Shown piece after piece: positions 47,646-56,167 of a DNA stretch of 64,000 bases. The DNA comes from JADKAV01 sp963818505 (lineage in GTDB: Bacteria > Actinomycetota > Actinomycetes > S36-B12 > UBA10799), in the NCBI GenBank assembly GCA_963818505.1, contig CAWFSJ010000005.1, forward strand, positions 1,240,001-1,304,000, in the 5' to 3' direction. A program made the position numbers and the translations under genes. The notes beneath the pieces are model-generated. The model did not search any database and was not told the DNA's origin. It saw nothing but the letters and a program-made list of their open reading frames with translations. The first letter of the stretch is position 1; each line of letters begins with the position of its first letter.

Positions 47646-48605
47646 TTAGTCGATCACCGCGGGTGTGGGATGGTCGGCCCGGCTCAACAGGGCCATCGTG
47701 ATCCCGGCGAGCACCATGGTCGCCCCGAGGATCTGTACCAGCCCCAGGCGCTCGTCGAACCACCACCAGCCGATGACCGCCGAGCCCACCGGCTCCAGCA
47801 TGGCCAGCACGCTCACAGTTGTCGCCGGGAGCCAGCGCATGGCCGCGGTCTCCGAGGCGAATGGGACCACGGTTCCCAGGCTCACGACCCATAGGAGCAG
47901 AAGGCCGATCGGTACGACGATCGCGCCGAGGGCCTGCGGAAGGGTGACCTGAGTGCCCAGAGGGACCTCCCAGATCCCGACGATGCGCGGGACGAAGAAC
48001 GCCGCCGCCGCCCAGCCCACCGCAGCGATCGTGAAGCCCCAGAAGCTGACCACGAAAGGGTCGTGGTCGGCCACCAGTCGTTCGCCCACCACGAAGTAGA
48101 CCGCGAAGCACAAGCCGGCGAGGAAGGCACTGATCAGCCCGATCGGGTCGAGCTCGGCGAACTGCGCGCCTGCCACAACGGCCAATCCGACGAGCGTGAT
48201 CACCAGTGCAGGCCAAAGGATCGGCTTGACGGGTTGATGCTGGACGAAGCGAGCCCACAAAGCGACCCACAGGGGGGCGAGGAACTCGATCAGGATCGCG
48301 AGGCCGATGGGGATGCGGGCGATCGCTTCGAAGTAGAAGGACTGCAACAGCCCGAGACCGACCAGTCCGTAGAGCAAGAAGCTGGGCCAGTCCTTGCGTC
48401 CCACGCCGAGACGCCCCCAGCGTCCGGTGAGCGCGATAATGACCGCAAGCAGGAAGGCCGCACCAATTGCGCGCAATTCCGCCAGGGTCCACGCGCCGAT
48501 GCCGTTGTCGAGCACGAGCCTGGACACCCCGGCGTTCACGGAGAAGCCGACAACCCCTACGAGGACCAGCACATAGCCCAACTGGTGTTTGGAGGTCCCC
48601 GTCAC
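47646..48605 (-). CDS. EamA-family transporter
   Basis: 319 aa from a GTG that overlaps the M20 peptidase stop by 4 nt. Ten hydrophobic helices in two EamA repeats: the first contains GFSVNAGVSRLVLDNG and RAIGAAFLL, the second LAGLCFAVYFVVGERLV and SVLAMLEPVGSAVIGWWWFDERL, the typical last block. Such proteins export amino acids or other small metabolites. Coupling to a peptidase suggests the transported molecule could be an amino acid product; that is inference. Confidence 0.88.
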   Translation of the reverse strand: MTGTSKHQLGYVLVLVGVVGFSVNAGVSRLVLDNGIGAWTLAELRAIGAAFLLAVIIALTGRWGRLGVGRKDWPSFLLYGLVGLGLLQSFYFEAIARIPIGLAILIEFLAPLWVALWARFVQHQPVKPILWPALVITLVGLAVVAGAQFAELDPIGLISAFLAGLCFAVYFVVGERLVADHDPFVVSFWGFTIAAVGWAAAAFFVPRIVGIWEVPLGTQVTLPQALGAIVVPIGLLLLWVVSLGTVVPFASETAAMRWLPATTVSVLAMLEPVGSAVIGWWWFDERLGLVQILGATMVLAGITMALLSRADHPTPAVID

Positions 48606-49729
48606 CGCGCGCCGCGCAGCCACTGCTCGAGCACGGCGCGGCAGGCCGCGACCTGTTCGGTGGCGACCTGTTCGTCGTCGCTGTGTGCCAGTGCGGCATC
48701 CCCCGGCCCGTACTGAACGGTGGGGATGCCAGCAGCAACCAGTTGCCGCAGATCCGAACCGTACGTCACCCCGACGATCTTCGGCTGCTCGCCCAGGAGC
48801 GCTTCGTGGGCACCCGCCAGATCCTGCACCAGCGGATCGGTGACAGGTGTCGAGCCTGAGGCGAAACGCCCACCGGACCACTCGACACGCGCCCCAGTCG
48901 CGACGAGCGCGGATTCGAACGTCGCCATTGCCGCGGGGACCGACTCACCCAGCATCACTCCGTAGCGGCCCTCAAGTGCAACCTCGGCCATGACCGTCGA
49001 GGGCCAGTCGCCACCTTCAATGCGTCCGATGCTGATGGGGTATGCGATCGGCCAGCTGGCGAGGACGTCGGGCACGTCTTGGCTGCGGGCCGCCTCGAGT
49101 TTTCGCAGTCTGTCCAGGACCTCGGGAACCGCCTCGAGCGCGTTGTGCCCGTCCCAGCGACGAGCGCCGTGGGCAGCCACGCCGGGCAGCGTGATCCGGA
49201 AGGTCAAGGAGCCGGCGTTGGCGGGGACGATCGCGAGGCCGGTTGGTTCGGGGATGACGCAGGCCTTTGCTTGCAGGCCGTGACGCAGCGCCAGGAACGC
49301 CCCAATCCCGCCGTCCTCCTCACCGCTCACCGCGCAGACAGCCACATCGCCGCCAGCGGCCTTGGCGGCATACATGCCTGCGACAAGTCCGGCCTTCATG
49401 TCCACGCTGCCTCGGCCGACGACGTGATCGCCTGTGAAGCCCGGTTTTGGGCCCCCCGGGACGACATCGGTGTGGCCCAGGATCAACCGCGCGCCGCTGC
49501 TGCCTCGCGGTTTGCCGAAGACTCCGGTCACCGACGTCCGCGCGACCTCCATCTGTGGGTAGTCAGGCTCCCCGGCGAACGTTTGTGGGTCGTCCTCCCA
49601 GACTTCGACGTCCCAGCCCCAGGCCTTCAAGGTGTCCGCCACCCAGAGTTGCGCCCGCTGTTCCTCACGGGTGCCTGCGACCGAGGCGATCTCAAGAAGA
49701 TCGTGAAGGTCGGCGAACAGGGGTTCCAC
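48602..49729 (-). CDS. M20-family metallopeptidase
   Basis: 375 aa from a GTG, ArgE/DapE/carboxypeptidase-type amidohydrolase with two metals. LGHTDVVPGG holds the first metal His and catalytic Asp, GRGSVDMKAGL the bridging Asp, SGEEDGG the catalytic Glu pair, and the dimerisation domain begins at VAAHGARRWDG. Exact substrate unknown. First gene of an operon with the EamA transporter. CAGGCT lies 6 nt before the GTG. Confidence 0.88.
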   Translation of the reverse strand: MEPLFADLHDLLEIASVAGTREEQRAQLWVADTLKAWGWDVEVWEDDPQTFAGEPDYPQMEVARTSVTGVFGKPRGSSGARLILGHTDVVPGGPKPGFTGDHVVGRGSVDMKAGLVAGMYAAKAAGGDVAVCAVSGEEDGGIGAFLALRHGLQAKACVIPEPTGLAIVPANAGSLTFRITLPGVAAHGARRWDGHNALEAVPEVLDRLRKLEAARSQDVPDVLASWPIAYPISIGRIEGGDWPSTVMAEVALEGRYGVMLGESVPAAMATFESALVATGARVEWSGGRFASGSTPVTDPLVQDLAGAHEALLGEQPKIVGVTYGSDLRQLVAAGIPTVQYGPGDAALAHSDDEQVATEQVAACRAVLEQWLRGAR

Positions 49730-49788
49730 GGGTCCAGCCTGCCAGCAGGCGCGGGCGAGCCGCTCAGCCGGATGGGCGGCAGCGATGT

Positions 49789-49833
49789 CGTTTTCCGGCC
49801 AGTTGGTTGCCGGTTTCCAGCTCTGCTTGCCGG
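49789..49833 (+). repeat. Dispersed repeat, family 4, copy 1
   Basis: CGTTTTCCGGC...TTGGTTGCCGGTTTCCAGCTCTGCTTG. A second copy in the same orientation is at 57660-57704 with GGTTTCCAGCTTTGCTTG. About 45 nt; function unknown. This copy lies just upstream of the manganese riboswitch promoter. Confidence 0.65.
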
Positions 49834-49849
49834 TCACCCTCCTCCAAAC

Positions 49850-49855
49850 TTGACA
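49850..49855 (+). promoter_or_regulatory. -35 box of the riboswitch-terC transcript
   Basis: TTGACA, a full consensus -35. No clear -10 is seen at 17-18 nt (best candidate AAACTA, 49874-49879); the aptamer begins at 49888, where transcription should have started just before. Confidence 0.5.
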
Positions 49856-49887
49856 TATGCACACAATTTCAGGAAACTAACTACAAG

Positions 49888-49972
49888 CGAAGGGGAGTAT
49901 CCACCTCGCAGATGTCGTCAGTCCGGCCCACAGCCCGGCATCCGCGGACCTCACGGTCAGGAAAGACCTTCG
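49888..49972 (+). ncRNA. yybP-ykoY manganese riboswitch
   Basis: The outer stem CGAAGG (49888-49893) pairs with CCTTCG (49967-49972). The two conserved loops are in place: GGGGAGTA right after the 5' strand (L1) and GGAAAGACC right before the 3' strand (L3). Two inner hairpins lie between. This element senses Mn2+ and turns on downstream genes. It precedes a TerC/Alx gene, the most common partner of this riboswitch. The ribosome site GAAGGAG (49987-49993) is just beyond, so control is probably at translation initiation. Confidence 0.88.
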
Positions 49973-50002
49973 AAAACGACAAGCTAGAAGGAGTTTCTGA
50001 CC

Positions 50003-51043
50003 GTGGACGTCCCCCTGTGGGCCTGGTTCGCAGTGCTCGGCGTGATCTTCGTGATGCTCGCCATCGACCTGTTCGCGCACCGAGATGCGCATGTCATCGG
50101 TGTCAAAGAGGCGGCCGCGTGGTCGGCACTCTGGGTGGCGCTCGGCGTCGCGTTCGGTGGCGTGATCTGGTGGTGGGTGGGCTCCGAGTTCGCCGGCCAG
50201 TACTACGCCGGCTACCTGATCGAGAAGTCATTGGCGATTGACAACGTCTTCGTCTGGGCCATCATCTTCAGCTACTTCGCCGTGCCGCGGCAGTACCAAC
50301 ATCGGGTGCTGTTCTACGGTGTCGTCGGCGCCCTGATCTTCCGTGGCGTGTTCATCGCGGCGGGTTCGGCTCTGATCGCCTCGTTCGCGTGGATCCTTTA
50401 CCTCTTCGGCGCGTTCCTGCTGATCACCGGATACACGATGATCAAGAAGCGGGCCGACCACATCGACCCGTCGAAGTCCAAGGTCGTGGCGTTGTTCAAG
50501 CGTTTCGTGCCGACGACCGACGAGTACGACGGCCAGAAGTTCCTTACCAGGCGTAACGGGGCGCTGGTTGCTACGCCGCTGCTGCTGGTCCTGGTCCTGG
50601 TCGAGACGACCGACATCATCTTCGCGGTGGACTCGATCCCAGCCATCTTCGCGGTGACCCAGGAACCGTTCCTGGTCTTCACGGCGAATGCCTTCGCGAT
50701 CCTGGGTCTGCGGGCCATGTACTTCCTGCTGGCCGACCTGATGCACAGGTTCGTGTACCTCAAGCTGGGCCTGGGCCTGGTGCTCATCTGGGTGGGCGTG
50801 AAGCTGGTTCTCCAGGTGGATGTCTACAAGATGCCGACTTGGCTGAGCCTAGGAGTGGTCGCCGTGATCATCGCGGTGAGCATCGCCGCCAGCCTCATCT
50901 CAACCCGTAATGGTGAATCCCCGCCGGAAATCGGTAGTGTTGCCGAAGGTGATGGGAGGCCAGTTGATGGCGCTGGAGCGCAGACGGTGGACGTTTCTGA
51001 CGAACCACGGGCACGTGCTGATCTACGTGAACCGAAATCCTGA
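50003..51043 (+). CDS. alx: TerC/Alx-family membrane protein, riboswitch controlled
   Basis: 346 aa from a GTG with GAAGGAG 9 nt upstream. About nine hydrophobic helices; conserved acidic motifs EKSLAIDNVFVW near residue 73 and ETTDIIFAVDSIPAIFAVT near 203 are those of the riboswitch-linked Alx group of TerC proteins, which export Mn2+ in studied bacteria. The last 50 residues are polar and not conserved. The upstream yybP-ykoY element implies induction by manganese. The winged-helix gene starts inside its 3' end. Confidence 0.93.
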   Translation: MDVPLWAWFAVLGVIFVMLAIDLFAHRDAHVIGVKEAAAWSALWVALGVAFGGVIWWWVGSEFAGQYYAGYLIEKSLAIDNVFVWAIIFSYFAVPRQYQHRVLFYGVVGALIFRGVFIAAGSALIASFAWILYLFGAFLLITGYTMIKKRADHIDPSKSKVVALFKRFVPTTDEYDGQKFLTRRNGALVATPLLLVLVLVETTDIIFAVDSIPAIFAVTQEPFLVFTANAFAILGLRAMYFLLADLMHRFVYLKLGLGLVLIWVGVKLVLQVDVYKMPTWLSLGVVAVIIAVSIAASLISTRNGESPPEIGSVAEGDGRPVDGAGAQTVDVSDEPRARADLREPKS

Positions 51044-51248
51044 TGCAAGGGTTCGGGACATTGCGACGGCCGTGGGTATCACCGAACGTGCTGCGCAGAC
51101 GATCCTCGCCGATCTTGAGGGCGACGGGTACCTGCGCAAGACCAAGGTCGGGCGGCGCAACACGTACAGCGTCAACGCCAGTGGCGAGTTCCGCCATCCC
51201 GAGGAGGCCGGCCACCGGATCGGCGACTTGTTGAACCTCTTCACCTGA
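50967..51248 (+). CDS. Winged-helix DNA-binding protein
   Basis: 93 aa. MALERRRWTFLTNHGHVLIY, then a helix-turn-helix DIATAVGITERAAQTILADLEGDGYL and wing KVGRRNTYSV. It resembles small MarR/ArsR-like regulators. It starts 77 nt before the end of the terC gene, with GGGAGG 7 nt upstream of the ATG, so it shares the manganese-controlled transcript. A role in metal-related regulation is plausible but not shown. Confidence 0.85.
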   Translation: MALERRRWTFLTNHGHVLIYVNRNPDARVRDIATAVGITERAAQTILADLEGDGYLRKTKVGRRNTYSVNASGEFRHPEEAGHRIGDLLNLFT

Positions 51249-51251
51249 TCC

Positions 51252-51824
51252 ATGCCGATCGTCGAGCGCAACCCGCTACCAAGGGTGCCGCTGCAGACCA
51301 GGGAGGAACTACACGAATGGCTGGCGGTCAATCACGCCAGCCATTCGGGTTTCTGGCTGGTCCAAAGAAGGCCCGCAGCAGGTGGCCCCACGATCGCCTA
51401 TGAGCACATCGTGGAGGAGTGCCTGATATTCGGGTGGATCGACAGCACTGTGCAGAGTTTCGATGAGGAACACAGCGGGATCCGGCTGACCCCGCGCAAG
51501 CCTGACAGCGTCTGGTCGGCACCCAACAAGGTTCGCCTTGCTCGGCTGCTGGAGGCCGGGATGATGCAGGCGGCGGGGCTGCGGGCGGTCGAGGTCGCAC
51601 AGTCGAACGGCATGTACACATTCCTCGACGACGTCGATGCCATGGTGGTACCTGATGACTTGGCGCAGGCCCTCACCGACTGCCGGGAGGCGTTCGACAA
51701 CCTGACTGCGGGCAGGCGCAAGCAGGCTCTGTATTGGGTGAAGTCGGCCAAGCGGCCTGCCACGCGCAGCGACCGAATCGCCAAGATCGCGGACGCGGCC
51801 AGCAGGGGCGAGTCAGTCTTTTGA
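51252..51824 (+). CDS. YdeI/OmpD-associated family protein
   Basis: 190 aa. The opening REELHEWLAVNHASHSGFWLV, then IAYEHIVEECLIFGWIDSTVQSFDE and LTPRKPDSVWSAPNKVRLARLLEAGMM (each split by variable residues) are the YdeI signature. Some members are linked to resistance against antimicrobial peptides; the mechanism is not settled. It follows the winged-helix gene by 3 nt and overlaps the convergent FUSC gene by 12 nt. Confidence 0.88.
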   Translation: MPIVERNPLPRVPLQTREELHEWLAVNHASHSGFWLVQRRPAAGGPTIAYEHIVEECLIFGWIDSTVQSFDEEHSGIRLTPRKPDSVWSAPNKVRLARLLEAGMMQAAGLRAVEVAQSNGMYTFLDDVDAMVVPDDLAQALTDCREAFDNLTAGRRKQALYWVKSAKRPATRSDRIAKIADAASRGESVF

Positions 51825-54044
51825 GGTGGTTGTCCCGTTGGACCGCAGCAGTTGCCCGGTCTGATCGAACAGCGCCGTCCAATCAGTGAGCCAGGTCGCG
51901 ATGACCGGGCGTGGGTCCGCGCCAGTGCCATGCCAGTCGTCCGGGCCTGCGAGAACCTCGTCGATTCCGGCCCGTAGGGTCTGCACCGGTTCAGAGATGA
52001 CGAATGGGGGAAACCCGGAGTCCAGGGAGGCGGCCACCGAATCGTCGTCGAAGGTGGGCATCTGGTTGCACATGCTGTCGGTGGCTTCCATCAACTCGCT
52101 GCGCACGTGGTTGGTGCCGGCCAGCAGGGGTCCCACCAGCGCGGTGGGGATGGGACGCTGATCCCCCCGCACAGCCACCATCTCCTCGGCCTGTGGCATC
52201 AGCCGGGCCGCGAAATCAACGTGGCTGATGCTGTTGGCAAGGGCTGTCCATTGACCGACCGCAACCGTCTTGGGAGGTCTCTGCGCGATCGACAGGTCCA
52301 GTGCTTCCTGCGCCCTGTCGATGGTGTTGTGCGAACGCTGCCTGAACTCGGCCAGCAGGCGGTCGTCAATGGCACCACCAGCCATCCAGTCCGACGAAGC
52401 CACGTAGTAGTCGCACGCCGCGACCATGGCTTCACGCAGGCGGGTGAAGAGAGTCTCGATCACACCGCGGGGCCACATCAAGAGGCTGACGACAAGGCTC
52501 ACCGCAAGGCCCAGACCCACGTCGATCAGGCGGGCGGCGGCCGTATCGAGGCGAGCGGGACTCATGATCGAGAACATCACGATGACCACGAAGCTGAAGC
52601 CAGCCTGGCCGAGGGCGAAGGACAGCGTGCCGGGCGTGTAGGCCGCCCAGAACAAAGCAACGGGGAACAAGGCCCACCAGACCGCGGTATTGCCCCCGAT
52701 CAGCCAGATACATACAGCGCTGAGCACCACGCCCGCGGTGGTACCGATGAGGGCCTGCTTGGCGGTGCGCCCGGTTCCCAGGGCGTCGAAACGCAAAGCG
52801 CTCAGCGTTCCCAGCACGATCCAGAACGGGTGTTGCAGCGACACGGACTTGGCCACGGCGACCGACAGCGAAAGTGCGACCGCCGAACGGACAGCGCTGC
52901 GGAACCACGGCGAGCTCCAAGACAGATGAGCGGTGATTCGCTCAGTCTTGGAGGGGGGCTTCACCGGCGAGATTGTCGAGCGCATCGGAGGGTTGGCGTA
53001 TTCGTCACCCGAACGGCCCGACACGGCGATCGTCTGGTCGGTGATCCGCGATGTGATCAGCGTGGTGACCCTCAGGGGGAAGGTGTCTTCGATCTGCTTG
53101 CGAAGGTAACTGGGGTCGCGGGTGGTGCGATTCTCGGCCAGCCAGTCCGCCATCTCGTCGAGATTCTGTCCGCGAACCTGGAACAGGAGTTCCGAAGACA
53201 GCGGTTCCTTGCCGCCTCGAAGCCGGTCAGCGCACCGGCGCAACGACGCACTCACAACCGAGCAGAGCCGTCCCGTCATTTCCTGCAGGACCGGGTCCTT
53301 GTGATCGGACACATCCTCCCAGCGCTGCAGGTAACGCAGTCGGCTCGCCTCGTCGACCAGTTCGGCCAAAGCGCGGTCCGAACTGGTCACACCGCTGGGG
53401 CGTAGCAGGTTCCCGTCGTATTTGGCGTGAAGGCTCTCCACGGCCGCCGTGACCTTCTGCCGGGCAGCAGTGAGCTCCTCCAGGCCACCTTGGTCCACCC
53501 ACCTGATGTCCGAGGCGTCGGCGACGGCCTCGAGCAGGTCGGCGATCAGGCCCCGGATGGGCATGTTGATGTGCGCCGGCCATAGGAACACGGCAGACAG
53601 CGCGGCCATCAAACCGCCGATGCACCATGACACGACGTCGGGCCAAACCACTGCAGGGGTCGAGGCCGTGAGCGACAGGACCGTCGCCAGCAGCAGCACG
53701 GATTGTGAGCAGGCAATCAGCCCCCGCAATAGGGCTAGCAGCCCGACCACCAGGGCAACGATGGCCATGGTCAGGATCGAGGCCCAGCGGTACTGCCCTG
53801 CGTATGCGCCGATGATCACCAGGGGCACGCCTGTGGCGGTGGCGGCGAGGTAGGCGATGAAGCGCTGTTTCAGTGGACCCCCGTAGTCGGAGAAGACCAA
53901 TAGCGCCAAGCTGGCGAAGGCGCCCATCAGCGCTCCCTGGGAGACCCACGGCAACTGCAGCAGAACGGCCAGTGTCAAGGGGACGACGATTGCCACCCTT
54001 GTTCCGCGCCGCAAAGCCCGCTTTCCCGGGTCTTTGATCACCAT
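51813..54044 (-). CDS. Large FUSC-family membrane protein
   Basis: 743 aa. Two blocks of about five or six membrane helices (residues 15-175 and 395-550) separated by a cytoplasmic part and followed by a soluble C-terminal domain: the layout of the FUSC/AaeB and YccS group. LSFALGQAGFSFVVIVMFSI and the R-L-ID-GLGLAVSL pattern in the second block fit. Likely efflux of aromatic or organic acids; substrate unknown. It is the second FUSC-type gene in the window. Confidence 0.85.
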   Translation of the reverse strand: MVIKDPGKRALRRGTRVAIVVPLTLAVLLQLPWVSQGALMGAFASLALLVFSDYGGPLKQRFIAYLAATATGVPLVIIGAYAGQYRWASILTMAIVALVVGLLALLRGLIACSQSVLLLATVLSLTASTPAVVWPDVVSWCIGGLMAALSAVFLWPAHINMPIRGLIADLLEAVADASDIRWVDQGGLEELTAARQKVTAAVESLHAKYDGNLLRPSGVTSSDRALAELVDEASRLRYLQRWEDVSDHKDPVLQEMTGRLCSVVSASLRRCADRLRGGKEPLSSELLFQVRGQNLDEMADWLAENRTTRDPSYLRKQIEDTFPLRVTTLITSRITDQTIAVSGRSGDEYANPPMRSTISPVKPPSKTERITAHLSWSSPWFRSAVRSAVALSLSVAVAKSVSLQHPFWIVLGTLSALRFDALGTGRTAKQALIGTTAGVVLSAVCIWLIGGNTAVWWALFPVALFWAAYTPGTLSFALGQAGFSFVVIVMFSIMSPARLDTAAARLIDVGLGLAVSLVVSLLMWPRGVIETLFTRLREAMVAACDYYVASSDWMAGGAIDDRLLAEFRQRSHNTIDRAQEALDLSIAQRPPKTVAVGQWTALANSISHVDFAARLMPQAEEMVAVRGDQRPIPTALVGPLLAGTNHVRSELMEATDSMCNQMPTFDDDSVAASLDSGFPPFVISEPVQTLRAGIDEVLAGPDDWHGTGADPRPVIATWLTDWTALFDQTGQLLRSNGTTTSKD

Positions 54045-54077
54045 TGCTGACCGTCCAGGGGGCGTCCGGGCACCTGG

Positions 54078-54143
54078 TTAGAGGTTGTGCTGTTGGTTAG
54101 CGAATCAACGCGTGGTTTCTCTAACCAACAGCACAACCTCTCA
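54078..54143. repeat. 66-bp dispersed palindrome, family 1, copy 3
   Basis: Same 66-nt length as the other copies. Arms pair over about 23 bp but carry a few changes: TCT instead of TCG at the inner right arm and CTCTCA instead of CTCTAA at the end. It lies between two minus-strand genes, upstream of the FUSC gene. Confidence 0.93.
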
Positions 54144-54206
54144 CCAACAGCCCGGCCGATCACCGAAGTCGTCGGCGGGTGGTCAAGCATTGAGGCAGCC
54201 TACTGC

Positions 54207-55175
54207 TCACACGAGCACGAACGCTCCGCGAACTTGACCGCCTTCGAGTCGTTCCAGCGCGCCTGGCGCCTCGTCGCGCGACACCACCTCGGTCTGCGTG
54301 CGCACCTTGGCCGGGCCCACGAGGTCGAGGAATTCTCCGACGTCCTGGCGGGTCACGTTGGCCACCGAGCGCAGACTGCGCTCCCACCACAGATCGTCGT
54401 AATCCAGCTGCGGTATCCGGTCGAGGTGGATGGCGTTGATGGCGACCGTCGCACCCTTGTCGAGTGCCTTGAGCGCGGCGACCACCACGTCTCCGCTGGG
54501 GGCGAAAGTGACGGCTGCGTCCAGCAGGGTGGGCACAGTCCGGTCATATGTGCCGGCCCATGTGGCGCCGAGTTCCAGGGCTCGCTGCACCTCGTTGTCC
54601 GACCGGGTCACCACGTACGTTTCGGCTCCCCAATACCTGGCCACTTGTAGCGCGATCGTCGCCGACGCTCCGAACCCGAAGAGGCCCACCTTCATGCCTT
54701 CGCGGTCAGGTCCGACGCCGGCCACCTTGAGGCTGCGGTAGCCGATGACACCGCCGCACAGAAGCGGTGCGATGTGTGTGGGGTCGCCGCTCGGCAGCGG
54801 ATGGACGAAGTCCTTGTGCGCGGTCACGAGCTCGGCATAGCCGCCGTCCCGGTCCCATCCGGTGAAACGCGCCTGGTCGCAGAGGTTCTCCCGGCCGGTC
54901 CGGCAGAACGCGCAGACTCCACACGCTTGCGCCAGCCACACCAGCCCCACCCGTCGTCGGCTCAAAGGGCCAGGTGTCAGGACCTCTCCCACCACCTGAT
55001 GTCCGGGGATCAGCGGCAACCGGTGGGTGGGCAGGTCGCCGCGCAGGATCTGCAGATCGGTGCGGCACACCGCGCAGGCTTCGACGCGGATCAACACCTC
55101 GTCGGGTCCAGGTTGCGGATCCGTGCGGTCGCCTGCGGAGATCTGGTCGATCCCGGTCATGGTCACTGCGCGCAT
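54207..55175 (-). CDS. Zinc-dependent alcohol dehydrogenase family protein
   Basis: 322 aa medium-chain dehydrogenase. Catalytic zinc ligands CAVCRTD near residue 37 and GHQ near 59 (Gln instead of Glu after GH), structural zinc cysteines in CGVCAFCRTGRENLC, and Rossmann motif FGFGASATIALQVA. It oxidises alcohols or reduces aldehydes with NAD(P); in the context of alkane genes an aldehyde or alcohol role is possible but it is 20 kb away. The ATG at 55175 is used; AAGACT lies 6 nt before it. Confidence 0.9.
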   Translation of the reverse strand: MRAVTMTGIDQISAGDRTDPQPGPDEVLIRVEACAVCRTDLQILRGDLPTHRLPLIPGHQVVGEVLTPGPLSRRRVGLVWLAQACGVCAFCRTGRENLCDQARFTGWDRDGGYAELVTAHKDFVHPLPSGDPTHIAPLLCGGVIGYRSLKVAGVGPDREGMKVGLFGFGASATIALQVARYWGAETYVVTRSDNEVQRALELGATWAGTYDRTVPTLLDAAVTFAPSGDVVVAALKALDKGATVAINAIHLDRIPQLDYDDLWWERSLRSVANVTRQDVGEFLDLVGPAKVRTQTEVVSRDEAPGALERLEGGQVRGAFVLV

Positions 55176-55204
55176 GTGCTCAGTCTTGCGCCTGCGAGCG
55201 TCCG

Positions 55205-56167
55205 TCACCTAGTCGCAGCGCGGGTGAGCCGGTCGCGCACAGCGAGGCCGAGTGCGGAGTCGTCAGCCGGACCAATCGCCCACAGGTCCGTCAGTCCGGC
55301 CGCATCGGCGTCGCGCAGGGCGCGGTACAGGACCACCGCGAAGTCCCGGGTTGTTTCCGGTGCTGCCAGACGCACGACCCCGGGAGGAGTCGGCACGTTG
55401 ACGAGGGCGAGCAGCCCTGCCCCCGGCGACGGCTCGCCGCTCAGGTGCACGCGCGCCAGAGGGGCGTAGTGAGAGGCGAGCCCTCCGGGTGCTCGCACCG
55501 CGGAGCCAGCTGTGGACACCGCGAGTCCGGTGACGCGCTGCACATCGGCCGGCTCGACAGCACCCCAGCGCAGAACCCGGGGAGCGTCGCCGGTGCAATC
55601 CAGGATCGTGGACTCCACGCCTACCGGGCACGCGCCGCCGTCGAGGATGAGATCGAGTCCGGGTTGCAGACGATCCCCGATGTCGGAGACCACGTCGGCC
55701 GCGCTCGTCGGGGAGACCTGCCCGAAGCGGTTCGCGCTCGGCGCGGCCACAGGGCCGGCAGCCTCCACTACCGCCAACGCAACCGGGTGTGCCGGGCATC
55801 GCAGCCCGACTGTGTCCTGTCCGCCTGTGACGTAGCGCGCAACCGTCGGTGCCGCCGGGATCACCAGCGTCAAAGGCCCCGGCCACAAAGCCTGCGCCAG
55901 ATCGAGAGCGTAGTGGGGTACATCAGGACCCCCCCATTCCGCGAATACCGCAGCCGAGGCGACATGCACGATGACCGGGTGGTCCAATGGGCGTCCTTTG
56001 ACCTCGAACACCCGCCGCACGGCCCCGGGATCGCTGGCCAGCGCCGCCAGACCGTAGACGGTTTCGGTGGGCAGTCCCACCAGGCCGTGCCGCTGCAACG
56101 CCGAGCTTGCCGCCGCTACGGCGTCTTGGTCCACCGCGCCACCGCGCCACGCAGGCAGCGGCTTCAC
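55205..56167 (-). CDS. tsaC: L-threonylcarbamoyladenylate synthase (Sua5 type)
   Basis: 320 aa. Makes threonylcarbamoyl-AMP for the t6A base of tRNAs. The YrdC domain has GLPTETVYGLAALA (about residue 32), KGRPLDHPVIVHV, LWPGPLTLVI and APSANRFGQVSPT; the extra C-terminal Sua5 domain begins after GGLASHYAPLA. The GTG at 56167 is chosen because it overlaps the upstream stop by 4 nt (GTGA); an ATG seven codons earlier is the alternative. Confidence 0.94.
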   Translation of the reverse strand: MKPLPAWRGGAVDQDAVAAASSALQRHGLVGLPTETVYGLAALASDPGAVRRVFEVKGRPLDHPVIVHVASAAVFAEWGGPDVPHYALDLAQALWPGPLTLVIPAAPTVARYVTGGQDTVGLRCPAHPVALAVVEAAGPVAAPSANRFGQVSPTSAADVVSDIGDRLQPGLDLILDGGACPVGVESTILDCTGDAPRVLRWGAVEPADVQRVTGLAVSTAGSAVRAPGGLASHYAPLARVHLSGEPSPGAGLLALVNVPTPPGVVRLAAPETTRDFAVVLYRALRDADAAGLTDLWAIGPADDSALGLAVRDRLTRAATR

